A stretch of 64,000 nt of DNA from Clostridium amylolyticum (GCF_900142075.1 NZ_FQZO01000005.1:1-64000), one strand, 5' to 3'. Counted from the stretch's first letter, positions 36,938-46,373 are shown. Notes: a model not told the origin generated them from the sequence alone. Numbers and translations are program-made.

Positions 36938-38319
36938 TGGTATCTATAATCTTCCTTTCTACTATTATAATTTTTGCCATAGCTTTATTGGCTACAAATG
37001 AAAGCGCTTCAAAAGCAAATAATAATATTATCTTAGGGGTTACCTTACCCTACGGACATTTAGATGATATTTTAGTTAAAAATATTGTGGCTAAGTATAA
37101 AAAACTATCTAGACTTTTAATTTTAATATTTGTAGTAATTTCAATTCCTACATTATTAATTAAAAATTATACATCCTTCTATATGGCATATACATTTATA
37201 TGCATAGCTGCTTTATTATATTTTAACCACAAACTTTATATTAAATATTTTAAAGAGCTATTTACCCTTAAGAAAAACAATAATTGGTTTCTTGGAACAA
37301 AACGCATTGTGTCTGTAGATACAAAAGTATCTAGAATAAAAAACAAAATGCCTGTTTCAAAGTTTTATTTTATCCCATCCTTTATAATAAGTTTTATACC
37401 TATACTTATGGTTATTACTTCAAAAAAATATTTTAATGCAAGTAGTATATTCGTATCTTTAATCCCACTACTTCTTATTGTACCTTTTTTATATTTATAC
37501 AAATCATACTCCTCTAAAAGGTCTGTAGTTTACAGCCAAAACACTGAAATTAATTTATACTGTAATTATTTACACAAAAGATTATGGTCTAGATGTTGGA
37601 TTATTATAGCCTCTATAACAGCTATTACAAACGTTTTAACTGTTTTATATACTCTAAACATTTATTCAAATACTATATTATTTATAATTAACATTGCTTT
37701 ATACACTATAGTTAGTTTATTCTTAATTATTAGCACCCACAAAAAAATTAGAGAGGAACAAAATACGCTATCCATAGCTTCTGAAAATCCTATTTACACA
37801 GATGATGATGACTACTGGGAAAAAGGATATTATTATAATCCAAATGATACTAGGGTAAGTGTTGAGAAACGTATTGGTTACGGCTTTACTTTTAATATGG
37901 CTAATAAGAAAGCAAAACTCATGACTTTTATTATTTATGGACTAACCATTTCTTTAGTTTTATTCTTAAGTATCATGTTCATTATCTTTGATACCTCAGA
38001 ATTTAAACTGACCATAGATGGTGATACAGCTAAGATTTCTGCTCCAGTATACGGTTATAGCTTTAATATTAATGATGTGAAAGAAGTTAAAAAAATTGAT
38101 ACGCTGCCCAGAGGGCCTAGAACCAACGGAGCTAGTACTGATAGATATAATTTAGGAAATTACAATTTAAATAATTATGGCAAGTCAAAAATGTATGTAT
38201 ATAACGAAAATCCACCTTTCATAGTAATAAAGCTCGATAATATGTATGTTTTTCTAAATGGAAAAACTAAGGATGCCACGGAAAGATACTATAATATGCT
38301 TTTAGAAAGGATTAAGTAA
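36937..38319 (+). CDS. Multi-pass membrane protein with C-terminal PH-like domain (DUF1648/DUF5808-like)
   Basis: This 460-residue protein has about eight membrane helices. The N-terminal part contains ASKANNNIILGVTLPYGHLDD, a motif seen in DUF1648/DUF5808-type proteins that are often paired with YtrA-like regulators. After the last helix (about 345) comes a soluble beta-rich domain of about 95 residues resembling a bacterial PH fold. The start overlaps the gntR stop by one base. Function unknown; a role in envelope stress or peptide resistance is suggested only by the regulator type. Confidence 0.65.
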   Translation: MVSIIFLSTIIIFAIALLATNESASKANNNIILGVTLPYGHLDDILVKNIVAKYKKLSRLLILIFVVISIPTLLIKNYTSFYMAYTFICIAALLYFNHKLYIKYFKELFTLKKNNNWFLGTKRIVSVDTKVSRIKNKMPVSKFYFIPSFIISFIPILMVITSKKYFNASSIFVSLIPLLLIVPFLYLYKSYSSKRSVVYSQNTEINLYCNYLHKRLWSRCWIIIASITAITNVLTVLYTLNIYSNTILFIINIALYTIVSLFLIISTHKKIREEQNTLSIASENPIYTDDDDYWEKGYYYNPNDTRVSVEKRIGYGFTFNMANKKAKLMTFIIYGLTISLVLFLSIMFIIFDTSEFKLTIDGDTAKISAPVYGYSFNINDVKEVKKIDTLPRGPRTNGASTDRYNLGNYNLNNYGKSKMYVYNENPPFIVIKLDNMYVFLNGKTKDATERYYNMLLERIK

Positions 38320-38330
38320 TAAAATGGCAT

Positions 38331-38358
38331 AAAGATACAAGCAAAAGCTTGTATCTTT
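38331..38358. terminator. Bidirectional terminator between converging genes
   Basis: AAAGATACAAGC and its exact inverse form a 12-bp stem with an AAAA loop, 12 bases after the plus-strand stop. It also lies downstream of the minus-strand DUF2812 gene. Confidence 0.85.
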
Positions 38359-38405
38359 ACAATTTTATATACGCGTATGTGGATAAAATTAATGTAATCT
38401 TATAT

Positions 38406-39638
38406 CTAAACAACTGAGTTTCTTACTCTGTTAAAGAAACTTAAAACTTTGAAGTAGTAGTTAAAAAATATGCTAAAAGGAATCAAGGTAAAAAATATAA
38501 TCCATATTACCTTCCATCCATATTCCATAATAAATTTAATTTGCTTCACTAAAAGAGGCGTAAATAATACTATAATAAAGGCCATTAATATGGAATAAGT
38601 TATTAATATCTTCTTTGCATTATGAACCTTGTCCTCTTTTTCTGTATATATCTCTGGTGCGTTATCTAAATATTCTTTACTCCATAAAGTATATTTAGTT
38701 ATACTTCCTTTAGTTCTATAAATGTCCCTCCAGCCATCCTGCATATATATTTCTTTGCTGGACTCTTTAGCAATATACTCATAGTCTACTATGCATCTGA
38801 CTTTTCTAGGGCTGCCTTCTACAAAATAAAAGGTGTTTCCTAATTTATTAATATTATATAAATTTAAACCTTTTTCTTCCATGGTCTCCAGCCATTTTTC
38901 CAGCTTGTCTGGTTCATATATCCAATTTTTATTTATTTTCTTTATTACCTTAAATTCTTCTGGAAGATTTAAAGCTTCTTTTTCAAAGTTCTTAGATTTA
39001 ACCAATGGTGTTTCACTAGGATCAGCATCGCTTGTACTATAATCTCTTTTTAATTCATTTTCTCTCTTTTTAAGCATGAACATAAAAAGCAACATAAGTG
39101 ATACTATACTTATCATTACAATAGCATCAACTATAGATCTAAGAGTAAAATAAGAAATTCCGCTCACATGTACATCTTTATCTGATAATGTATTTATATA
39201 TTTAATATTATCAGCACCAAAGATCCACCCTGCTGCCATGGGCAATAAGAAAGCTAAAAACATAATAGTATTTATTCCATAATAAACTGCCAATAAAGAT
39301 AAGGCTGAATTTATTATCCTAATTCTCTTTAATAACCTTTCTCTTGATGGAAAAGCTTTTATTTCTTTTTCTTCCTTTTCATTGTTAATGAAGAACCATT
39401 TATTTTTATGACATGCAGTATTCCATCCATCTCTTTTTAAAGAGCTTTGTATCTCATTTATCCCTTTATTTTCATAGCATATTCTATAAGTAAGCTTTTT
39501 TCTTACACATTCATCAAAATAAAAAGCCCTGGATAGAATATTTACATCCTTCAATATATATCCCTGCATTGCCTTTTCACTTAACCATTTTTCCGTTTTT
39601 TTAACGTTTAAACTCCAAAGCGGTCTAAATGCTATCAT
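38406..39638 (-). CDS. DUF2812 domain protein, two domains with membrane helices
   Basis: The protein has about 410 residues. The ATG at 39638 follows GAGGGG by nine bases and comes one base after the PadR stop. Two DUF2812-like units are present: one near the start (AFRPLWSLNVKKTEKWLSE, MQGYILKDV) and one in the middle (WIYEPDKLEKWLETMEEKG, LYNINKLGNTFYF). Each is followed by two membrane helices (about 125-195 and 340-400). DUF2812 proteins are nearly always encoded next to a PadR regulator, as here. Their function is unknown; a membrane sensor or envelope response role is likely. Confidence 0.85.
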   Translation of the reverse strand: MIAFRPLWSLNVKKTEKWLSEKAMQGYILKDVNILSRAFYFDECVRKKLTYRICYENKGINEIQSSLKRDGWNTACHKNKWFFINNEKEEKEIKAFPSRERLLKRIRIINSALSLLAVYYGINTIMFLAFLLPMAAGWIFGADNIKYINTLSDKDVHVSGISYFTLRSIVDAIVMISIVSLMLLFMFMLKKRENELKRDYSTSDADPSETPLVKSKNFEKEALNLPEEFKVIKKINKNWIYEPDKLEKWLETMEEKGLNLYNINKLGNTFYFVEGSPRKVRCIVDYEYIAKESSKEIYMQDGWRDIYRTKGSITKYTLWSKEYLDNAPEIYTEKEDKVHNAKKILITYSILMAFIIVLFTPLLVKQIKFIMEYGWKVIWIIFFTLIPFSIFFNYYFKVLSFFNRVRNSVV

Positions 39639-39639
39639 A

Positions 39640-39966
39640 CTATAAATCCCCCTCATATTTTACTGCATTGTGGTAGAGCTCTTTTATCCTATTAATTTCT
39701 TCCTTTAACAAACCTTTCCCTACCTCTGTAATCTCATAAACTGTTTTTCTATCCCCATCGGAATATACAGAGATCACGCCTCTTTTTTCCATCTTAGTTA
39801 AGGTTCCATATACAGTGCCAGACCCAAGTTTAATCCTGCCATTAGTTATATCATAAGTATGTTGAATTATTCCATACCCATGTCTAGGCTCTGTCAATGA
39901 AAGAAGAATATAAAAAGCAGTTTCACTCATAGGCATAAATGCCTTTAAAATATCATCCATATTCAT
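39640..39966 (-). CDS. PadR-family transcriptional regulator
   Basis: The 108-residue start at ATG 39966 is set by AAAGGAG seven bases upstream; a longer frame to 40002 would enter the operator. The winged helix reads SETAFYILLSLTEPRHGYGI, GRIKLGSGTVYGTLTKMEKRG and a YSDGDRKTVYEIT wing, all PadR hallmarks. It should repress its own operon with the DUF2812 gene. A long palindrome overlaps the promoter. Confidence 0.92.
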   Translation of the reverse strand: MNMDDILKAFMPMSETAFYILLSLTEPRHGYGIIQHTYDITNGRIKLGSGTVYGTLTKMEKRGVISVYSDGDRKTVYEITEVGKGLLKEEINRIKELYHNAVKYEGDL

Positions 39967-40000
39967 AGTAATACTCCTTTCATATTTAATACCATAACCC

Positions 40001-40060
40001 ACTATGTCACGTCGTGATATATCATGGCTATACTATATCACGGTGTGACATAGTTGTAAA
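40001..40060 (-). promoter_or_regulatory. PadR operon promoter with long palindromic operator
   Basis: TTTACA (40060-40055) and TATAGT (40037-40032) are 17 bp apart. A 21-base arm (40001-40021) is repeated inversely at 40034-40054 with 19 matches. The palindrome covers spacer, -10 and start site, so bound PadR would block the promoter. Confidence 0.8.
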
Positions 40061-40078
40061 GGAAAAATTCTATAAAAA

Positions 40079-40113
40079 AATCCAATAGATGACTTTATAG
40101 CATCCAATGGATT
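40079..40113 (-). terminator. Terminator of the VanZ-RDD gene
   Basis: On the minus strand AATCCATTGGATG pairs with CATCTATTGGATT (one wobble, one mismatch) and is followed by a run of seven T, 17 bases after the stop codon. Confidence 0.8.
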
Positions 40114-40129
40114 TCAATTTTAACTTTTA

Positions 40130-41215
40130 TTATTTTGAAATAATAATACGAGTATTACTAAGCTTTTCATAAAAAAATCTATCTTTCTTAAGTACACATA
40201 AGCCTACATGCACTGCAATGATTATGTTTATAATAAACTGCATAATAGTTATAATAATTATTACATAACCAATGTCAGTGCCCTTATTCATAGTAGAAAC
40301 TGTAGATAAAATTTTGTTAAAACCAAATATTCCAAAATATAAAACACCATATCTTAAGAGTACTTCTTTAAACTTTAACCTATTTTCTTTACCTTTTACT
40401 TTAGTAGCTGTAAGCCATTTACCAATAGTTTTACCATTGGTGAAATACACCATTAAAATAAAGTATATAAAATACACTATTGCTTCAATAAAAATATCCT
40501 CTTTGCCTCTTAAAATTAGTGTAATTATAAACATATCTATAATATATGCTAAAAACCTTCTAAAATAGCTGACTCTCATACTTTCAAAGTCTACATTATT
40601 GTCAATATCATTTGTATTTGGCAGGAAAAAAGTAAACATTGGTGTTATTAAATATCCAATATATCCTCCAAGAGTATTTAAAAACAAATCATCAATATCA
40701 AAAATCCTATAAGGAGCATTATAAATACCATATAAAGCGGTAATTTGGGTTACTTCAAAAAATAGTGAAACTAGAAAAGTAATTAGTAAATTTCTTTTTA
40801 AATCTTTTTTGAAGTAATATCTTAAATAAATTCCTAATGGAGTAAGTAATACTCCGTTAAAAGCCGCCTGTAAAAATGCTCTTTCAGTAAATATGTACTT
40901 ATAAGTGGATGGACTGTTCCAAACAACTTTGCTCTCCTTTAAAATATTATAAATAAATCTAAAAGGTATTAAGTTATAATACTCGGTGTCAGCACTTTGC
41001 AAGCTTTTTACATCTCTGGTCTTAGGCAATGGAAGTATTACTAAATAATAAGCTACTATTAAATATAATAAGAATGAGTATAAAATAAAAATTCTAAACT
41101 TATTTATATACCCATGCTTTTTATATTGATAAATCGCAAAGGGAAAAGTAAAAACAAATGCAATTATTGGAAAAGTTATTAAAGCAATTTTTATTGGAAA
41201 TAAATATGATTGCAT
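40130..41215 (-). CDS. VanZ-RDD fusion membrane protein
   Basis: This is a 361-residue protein. The first part is a VanZ-like domain (about 35-205; YYLVILPLP, YNLIPFRFI, NGVLLTPLGIYLR, FDIDDLFLNTLGGYIGY). The second part is an RDD domain (about 220-360; YFRRFLAYIIDMFIITL and NGKTIGKWLTATKV). VanZ-like proteins are linked to low-level teicoplanin or lipopeptide tolerance. RDD proteins are small membrane proteins, some of which act in ion or solute exchange. The fusion is seen in some Firmicutes. The start ATG follows GGAGG. It is monocistronic and precedes nothing obviously related. Confidence 0.8.
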   Translation of the reverse strand: MQSYLFPIKIALITFPIIAFVFTFPFAIYQYKKHGYINKFRIFILYSFLLYLIVAYYLVILPLPKTRDVKSLQSADTEYYNLIPFRFIYNILKESKVVWNSPSTYKYIFTERAFLQAAFNGVLLTPLGIYLRYYFKKDLKRNLLITFLVSLFFEVTQITALYGIYNAPYRIFDIDDLFLNTLGGYIGYLITPMFTFFLPNTNDIDNNVDFESMRVSYFRRFLAYIIDMFIITLILRGKEDIFIEAIVYFIYFILMVYFTNGKTIGKWLTATKVKGKENRLKFKEVLLRYGVLYFGIFGFNKILSTVSTMNKGTDIGYVIIIITIMQFIINIIIAVHVGLCVLKKDRFFYEKLSNTRIIISK

Positions 41216-41313
41216 AAAACCTCCTATGTGTATTAGATCTTATTAAAAAAGGAAATGTTGCGAGCATACATAGGTCTTTGAAAGCTATGGATATACCCTT
41301 TTTAGAATCTTTT

Positions 41314-42687
41314 TTACTTTAATTTGGTGAGAATTTCTGAGCTAATGCTATTTAAATAATTTTTCTGTTCTTTTTCCCACTGTCCATATGAATTTATATT
41401 TTTAACTATTAAGTTAATGACATTATCTAATATATTTTTTAATTCTTCAATGCTTCTATCATATATAAATTTTATTGAATCAATTTTACTAAAACACTGT
41501 GCCACTTCTATCATTAGTGAGTTTACTATTTTACCTGCCTCTTCACAATTAAATTTTGAGTACAATTTTACAAAATTAATATTCTCGTATAATGAATTTC
41601 TAAAGAATATTATAAAATTCTCAAAGTCCTCAGCATTATTTCCTAGCTCTATTTCGAATAATATCCTAAAGAAAAGGTTCCAATTAAAATCCCCATTAAT
41701 GGATTTCAATATGGTTCCGCCTATAATATTGCAAAATTCATCTTTAAAATGTATGTCCCTTTCAAAAAGTATCTCTCTTTTAAAGCTGACTTTATTTTTA
41801 CTAATATCATTCAACCTATTTAAGGTTTTTAATAAAGTTTCACTATAATCATCTAGTTTTTCAGCATTATTGCTTCTAAAAATATATTTAATTATAGTAT
41901 CACAGGATTCTCTAAAATCCACTATAAAACCTATGCTGTTTTTCATTTTCATTGAGTATATATCATAAATTATTTTAGATAAAACCTTTTGAATCTGATC
42001 TTTTCTAACGGTAGGATCTGTAGCATTTAACTTGTTAAATTGATTATCTATGGCCAGCAGTTGGCTATCTATCATAAATAGATTTTTCTTAATAGATATC
42101 ATTATATTTTTTATAAACTCGTCTCCCAAGGTATAATTATTATTTTTATATATTACCTTATGCTCAATCTCTCCCCAAAATATATTAACAAGAGATTTAA
42201 TTTGCAATTCAAAATTAATGGCTTCTTCATTGAAATTATAAACACCATCTATCCTAAATATTTCAAAGCCATTTTTTTGTATTTGCGGCTGCTCTCCCAC
42301 AAGTTCTAGCTTTATATTTTTATTTGCTGAATTATAATAATATCCATCCTCATCTTGCTTATTAAAATGATTCTTTAAAAGCTTATATATCTTCTTTTCA
42401 TCTTCAATAAATCTGCATTCAATTCTTATACCTATTAAATCTGAAAGATTATCCATAAGTTCCTTAGAAGTTTTATATTTCTTATAGTAGCCGTTCCTAA
42501 GCACTTTTTCCTTTAGGCTGTCAGTACCTTTAACTCTAGAGTTAATATTTAAATATCCTTCATTATAAGTTTCTAATACCTTTTCAAAATATAAATTTAT
42601 ATCTCTACAAGCTTCCTCCAACTTATTTCTTGAAGTCTCCAAATATTCAGTAACACTTTCTACAAAATTAAATAATTCTAATTCCAT
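41314..42687 (-). CDS. RelA/SpoT-type nucleotidyltransferase domain protein with a large C-terminal extension
   Basis: This is a 457-residue protein; the ATG at 42687 follows GGAGGAG, while the upstream TTG lies within that site. Residues about 25-240 form an alarmone-synthetase-like domain: SRVKGTDSLKEKVLR, LSDLIGIRIECRF and FELQIKSLVNIFWGEIEHKVIYKN. The usual NGYxSxH guanine-contacting loop is altered to NGFEIFR, so the product may not be ordinary (p)ppGpp. The last 215 residues are helical with no known family, which recalls toxin-type synthetases with regulatory tails. It lies 45 bp after bceB on the same strand and may be co-transcribed with it. Confidence 0.75.
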   Translation of the reverse strand: MELELFNFVESVTEYLETSRNKLEEACRDINLYFEKVLETYNEGYLNINSRVKGTDSLKEKVLRNGYYKKYKTSKELMDNLSDLIGIRIECRFIEDEKKIYKLLKNHFNKQDEDGYYYNSANKNIKLELVGEQPQIQKNGFEIFRIDGVYNFNEEAINFELQIKSLVNIFWGEIEHKVIYKNNNYTLGDEFIKNIMISIKKNLFMIDSQLLAIDNQFNKLNATDPTVRKDQIQKVLSKIIYDIYSMKMKNSIGFIVDFRESCDTIIKYIFRSNNAEKLDDYSETLLKTLNRLNDISKNKVSFKREILFERDIHFKDEFCNIIGGTILKSINGDFNWNLFFRILFEIELGNNAEDFENFIIFFRNSLYENINFVKLYSKFNCEEAGKIVNSLMIEVAQCFSKIDSIKFIYDRSIEELKNILDNVINLIVKNINSYGQWEKEQKNYLNSISSEILTKLK

Positions 42688-42732
42688 AAACTCCTCCAAA
42701 CATTATTATATAGGTGAAACTAATTAAATAAA

Positions 42733-44598
42733 TTATAATAAACTCTTTTTAATCTCTAATAAATAATTTTTTCTTATAATAATAAAATATATTATTTGTG
42801 CAATAAGCACGATAAATATAACCTGAAGGGATGGTACAGCTATATTTAACTCAAAAGCATATTTTAGAGCACTAATAGCAAATATATAATGTATTACGGC
42901 AATTATATAAGGAAATAAAAATAATACACCTATCTCAATGTTTAATATTTTCTTTATTTCTTTAAAGGTTAATCCTATTTTATTTAACTGATTATACTTT
43001 TTCTTATCTTCTATAATATCCATATAGCATTTATTATACAAGAAGCTCCCAGTGGTTACAAAAAAGATAAGTCCTATAAATATGGCGCTGAACAAAATCA
43101 CTCCGTAGGCTACTTTAGTAGCTCTTAGTATCCCGGATTTCAGTAAGTTATTGTAGTATTTATTTACATTATCCTGTGGAAAATTATTATAATAATTATT
43201 GCTTATATTTAGCGTATTTTTATAATCCTTTACGTTAATTGTATTAAAATATACCTTAACTCCCTTTATCTTTTCATATGCCTCGTCTTTAACTACATAA
43301 ACTTCTTCATAAAATGCTGGAATTATCCCTTTATCAAGTTTTGAAGCAACTTCTAATTCTATATTCTCTAAAACGACATTTTTTCTTCCGTGCTTAGTTA
43401 AAGGCATAGCTAGTATAGTCTCATTTTCACTAAGGTTAGCAGCATTTAAGTATAATATTGATGATAATTTTTTATAAGTATCCTCTTTAATTATCACCAC
43501 TTGGTCTTTCTCTCCCTTGGGGATAATAAATTTCATTTCATCATTAACCTTAGTATACTTTATGCCTTCATTTTTCAATGAACCTTCTATAAAATTAACT
43601 TTTTCATCCACCATGCTACTGTTATCATAAATATCGGAAAAGAAAAATGCTTGAGGAAAACTCCTATCTATTTGCGCCTCTTTATCTCTCCAATAAGCAT
43701 ATACCGATCCTATGGATGCAAGAGCCACAGTGGAAGTTATAGTAATTAAGAAAAACATTCTTGTATTGTCTTTTATTCTATATAGTAAATTTGATATCCA
43801 TAATACGGATGTTTTCTTCATATATAGAGTTCTATTTCTTTTAAGTAACTTTATTATAAATATAGTTAATTGAGAAAAAAGCAAGTATGTAGCTACAATT
43901 ACCATTAATGTAACAGGTATTATTCTTCCTGCTAAGGTCTTGGTACTTGATGTAACCGATAGATAATATCCAGTGGTTAATAGTACTACACATGTTATCG
44001 CCAGGATGGTAGATGTCTTTGGTTCAGTTTTTGGCTTTTTAGTTCCTTTAAGGAGTTTTAAAACCATATCTTCTTTTATAATAAATGAGCAAAATATTGA
44101 AATTACTATTCCAATGATTACAAAAGCTATAAAAGTAATAAGCATTGCTTTAACGGGAAGATAAAACTCCAGGGCATTAAATCCTAGCAGCTTTCCACTA
44201 ACAGCTAATAGTATTTTTGAAAAAACTAATCCTGCTATTATTCCAAGTAGTGCAGATACTGAACTAATTATCATGTTTTCAATACTTATCATCCTTTGTA
44301 TTTGCTTTTTTGACGCTCCTATAATATAAAGTATTCCAAATTCTTTATACCTGCTTTTTAAAAATACGCTTACTGAATAGAACACAAAAAAGAATAAAAA
44401 TAAGTATGCGATTACTGTGGTTATATTAAGTGCTTTTATTAAATATTCAGGTAAATCTATTGCTCCAAGGTTTGGATGAAGTATAATCATGGTAAAGGAA
44501 AACAATAAAGCTGCTGATATACTGCTGCTTAAAAAATAAGCAAAATATGCTTTTACATTTCTATGCACATTTTTAGCAGCAAACTCTCTAAAATTCAT
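42733..44598 (-). CDS. bceB: BceB-type ABC permease (FtsX superfamily)
   Basis: This 621-residue permease has ten membrane helices: one at the start (AYFAYFLSSSISAALLFSF), an FtsX block with VFLKSRYKEFGILYIIGASKKQI, then a large extracellular domain of about 200 residues between helices 7 and 8, and a final three-helix FtsX block. That topology is diagnostic of BceB-type transporters, which shield lipid II cycle intermediates from bacitracin and similar peptides and also act as the sensor for the partner kinase. It overlaps the ATPase gene by one base. Confidence 0.92.
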   Translation of the reverse strand: MNFREFAAKNVHRNVKAYFAYFLSSSISAALLFSFTMIILHPNLGAIDLPEYLIKALNITTVIAYLFLFFFVFYSVSVFLKSRYKEFGILYIIGASKKQIQRMISIENMIISSVSALLGIIAGLVFSKILLAVSGKLLGFNALEFYLPVKAMLITFIAFVIIGIVISIFCSFIIKEDMVLKLLKGTKKPKTEPKTSTILAITCVVLLTTGYYLSVTSSTKTLAGRIIPVTLMVIVATYLLFSQLTIFIIKLLKRNRTLYMKKTSVLWISNLLYRIKDNTRMFFLITITSTVALASIGSVYAYWRDKEAQIDRSFPQAFFFSDIYDNSSMVDEKVNFIEGSLKNEGIKYTKVNDEMKFIIPKGEKDQVVIIKEDTYKKLSSILYLNAANLSENETILAMPLTKHGRKNVVLENIELEVASKLDKGIIPAFYEEVYVVKDEAYEKIKGVKVYFNTINVKDYKNTLNISNNYYNNFPQDNVNKYYNNLLKSGILRATKVAYGVILFSAIFIGLIFFVTTGSFLYNKCYMDIIEDKKKYNQLNKIGLTFKEIKKILNIEIGVLFLFPYIIAVIHYIFAISALKYAFELNIAVPSLQVIFIVLIAQIIYFIIIRKNYLLEIKKSLL

Positions 44599-45344
44599 TA
44601 GTTTCCTCCTCCTAGCAGTGCAAGCACATCTATGATTTCCTGATAAAACTGTTGTCTGCTTTCTCCTTTATAAACCTCATTATAAATAGCACCATCTTTT
44701 ATAAATAAAATCCTGCTGCAATAGCTCGCTGATAAGGCATCATGGGTTACCATCATGGTTGTTACTTTTTCCTCTTTATTTATTTTTTCAAATAACTCCA
44801 TTACAGTTTTGGCAGATTTTGAATCTAAATTTCCTGTTGGTTCATCTGCCAGCAGCAAGGTAGGATTATGGATTACAGCTCTGGCAATAGCTGTTCTTTG
44901 TGATTGCCCTCCGGAAATTTCAAAAGTTCTCTTATTAATTAAATCCTCTATTTCTAGTATCCTTGATATTCTACTAAGTTCATAATCCTGCTTATTAACT
45001 GATACTCCATCTAAAGTAAGTGGAAGTACTATGTTTTCACCAACAGTTAAAGTATCTAAAAGGTTGAAGTCTTGGAATACAAAGCCTAATTCTCTCCTTC
45101 TAAACAAAGCCAACTCCTCACCTTTAAGGCTTAAAGGGTTCTTACTTCTTATTAAGATTTCTCCTGAAGTTGGTTTATCTACTGTGGAAACCATATTCAG
45201 CAAGGTTGTCTTACCACTTCCTGATGGTCCCATTATTCCTACAAATTCTCCTTCTTCTATAGTAAAGCTTATATTATCCAAAGCACTAAATATCACTTTG
45301 CTGCCATATACCTTGCTTAAATTTCTAACCTCTAAAACCTTCAT
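44598..45344 (-). CDS. bceA: BceA-type ABC transporter ATPase
   Basis: This 248-residue ATPase has Walker A GPSGSGKTT, Q-loop VFQDFN, signature ISGGQSQRTAIARA and Walker B LLADEPTGNLDS, followed by VTHDALSASYCSRI, which is typical of the LolD/MacB/BceA group. It drives the BceB permease. A GGAG site precedes the ATG. It lies 15 bp after uppP, so uppP, bceA and bceB are probably one transcript from the BceR-type promoter at 46266-46314. Confidence 0.93.
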   Translation of the reverse strand: MKVLEVRNLSKVYGSKVIFSALDNISFTIEEGEFVGIMGPSGSGKTTLLNMVSTVDKPTSGEILIRSKNPLSLKGEELALFRRRELGFVFQDFNLLDTLTVGENIVLPLTLDGVSVNKQDYELSRISRILEIEDLINKRTFEISGGQSQRTAIARAVIHNPTLLLADEPTGNLDSKSAKTVMELFEKINKEEKVTTMMVTHDALSASYCSRILFIKDGAIYNEVYKGESRQQFYQEIIDVLALLGGGN

Positions 45345-45359
45345 CTTATTATCTCCTAT

Positions 45360-46211
45360 CTATTTTGTTAAGGTAATAACTTTAGTTAATACTAATATTC
45401 CAAGTAAAATACCTGCAAGGATTCTATATACTGCAAATACTTTCATTGGCTTCTTTTTAAGATAATTAATAAACTTTTTAATAACTAATAAAGCTACTAA
45501 GAAGGCTACAACAAATCCTGCCACTAAGGAAACCCATAATATAGGTGTCATTATAGAATAATCAAACTCAAATAACTCCTTTAAAGATGATCCCATCATT
45601 GCTGGAATAGCTAAGAAAAATGAAAACTCTGCTGCTATAGGAGTGGTTAATCCCGCAATCCATCCTCCCATTATTGTAGAAGCGCTTCTTGACATTCCTG
45701 GCCAAACACTAAGCAGCTGTAGTATACCAACAGTTATTGCTTGCATAGGATTTATATTGTCTATACTACTTACTTTGAGAGGCTTATTACTATATGCTCT
45801 TTCTATTATTAATAATAATATTCCTCCAAAGATAAATCCTGCTATAACAGCTTCAGGGATAAACTTTGATTTTATCTTATCATAAAATAATACTCCTACA
45901 ATTCCCATGGGAATAGATGCTGCAATTACATTTACTCCAAATTTAAATCCTGTCTTTCCTGATTTTCCTTTGGTAAATATAAATCTAAAAAATTCTATTA
46001 CACTTTCTTCAATCTTCTTCCAATACAATACCACCACTGCCATTATTGCTCCAAGCTGAATTACAACTTCAAACATATTTGCAAATTTTCCTTGAAAATC
46101 AATGGCCCAACCTACTAAAATCATATGTCCTGTAGAAGATACTGGAATAAATTCTGTTATTCCTTCAACTATAGCAATTAAAATCGCTTTTAATAAAAAT
46201 GTTATCTCCAT
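45360..46211 (-). CDS. uppP: Undecaprenyl-diphosphatase (UppP/BacA)
   Basis: This 283-residue integral membrane enzyme has the two BacA signature regions: EGITEFIPVSSTGHM near the start and SVWPGMSRSASTIMGG in the middle, including the catalytic Glu and Arg. It dephosphorylates undecaprenyl diphosphate, the molecule that bacitracin binds, to recycle the cell-wall carrier. Its place between bceRS and bceAB, directly behind two BceR-like boxes, couples target recycling to target protection. Confidence 0.95.
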   Translation of the reverse strand: MEITFLLKAILIAIVEGITEFIPVSSTGHMILVGWAIDFQGKFANMFEVVIQLGAIMAVVVLYWKKIEESVIEFFRFIFTKGKSGKTGFKFGVNVIAASIPMGIVGVLFYDKIKSKFIPEAVIAGFIFGGILLLIIERAYSNKPLKVSSIDNINPMQAITVGILQLLSVWPGMSRSASTIMGGWIAGLTTPIAAEFSFFLAIPAMMGSSLKELFEFDYSIMTPILWVSLVAGFVVAFLVALLVIKKFINYLKKKPMKVFAVYRILAGILLGILVLTKVITLTK

Positions 46212-46265
46212 GATATTACCACCTCTTATAAACTATTTATCGTTATATATAGTTTATAAGGTTAT

Positions 46266-46314
46266 ATTATAAGGTGCTATCTTCAAAGCTTACAGTAATG
46301 TGACATGTATGTAA
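46266..46314 (-). promoter_or_regulatory. BceR-type boxes and promoter of uppP-bceAB
   Basis: Two overlapping copies fit the TNACA-N4-TGTAA pattern recalled for BceR-type regulators: TGACA/TGTAA at 46301-46314 (perfect) and TTACA/TGTGA at 46290-46303 (one mismatch). A TATAAT (46271-46266) lies 17 bp from a poor -35 covered by the boxes. That is the layout expected of an activator-dependent promoter. Confidence 0.7.
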
Positions 46315-46325
46315 GACTTTAAAAA

Positions 46326-46365
46326 CAAAAATAGCAAATAAATAGTTAAACTATACATTTGCTAT
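46326..46365 (-). terminator. Terminator of bceRS
   Basis: On the minus strand ATAGCAAATG and the inverse ATTTGCTAT close a stem with an inner TATAGTTT/TATT pairing, followed by TTTTGTTTTT, nine bases after the kinase stop codon. Confidence 0.65.
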
Positions 46366-46373
46366 AAACACTA

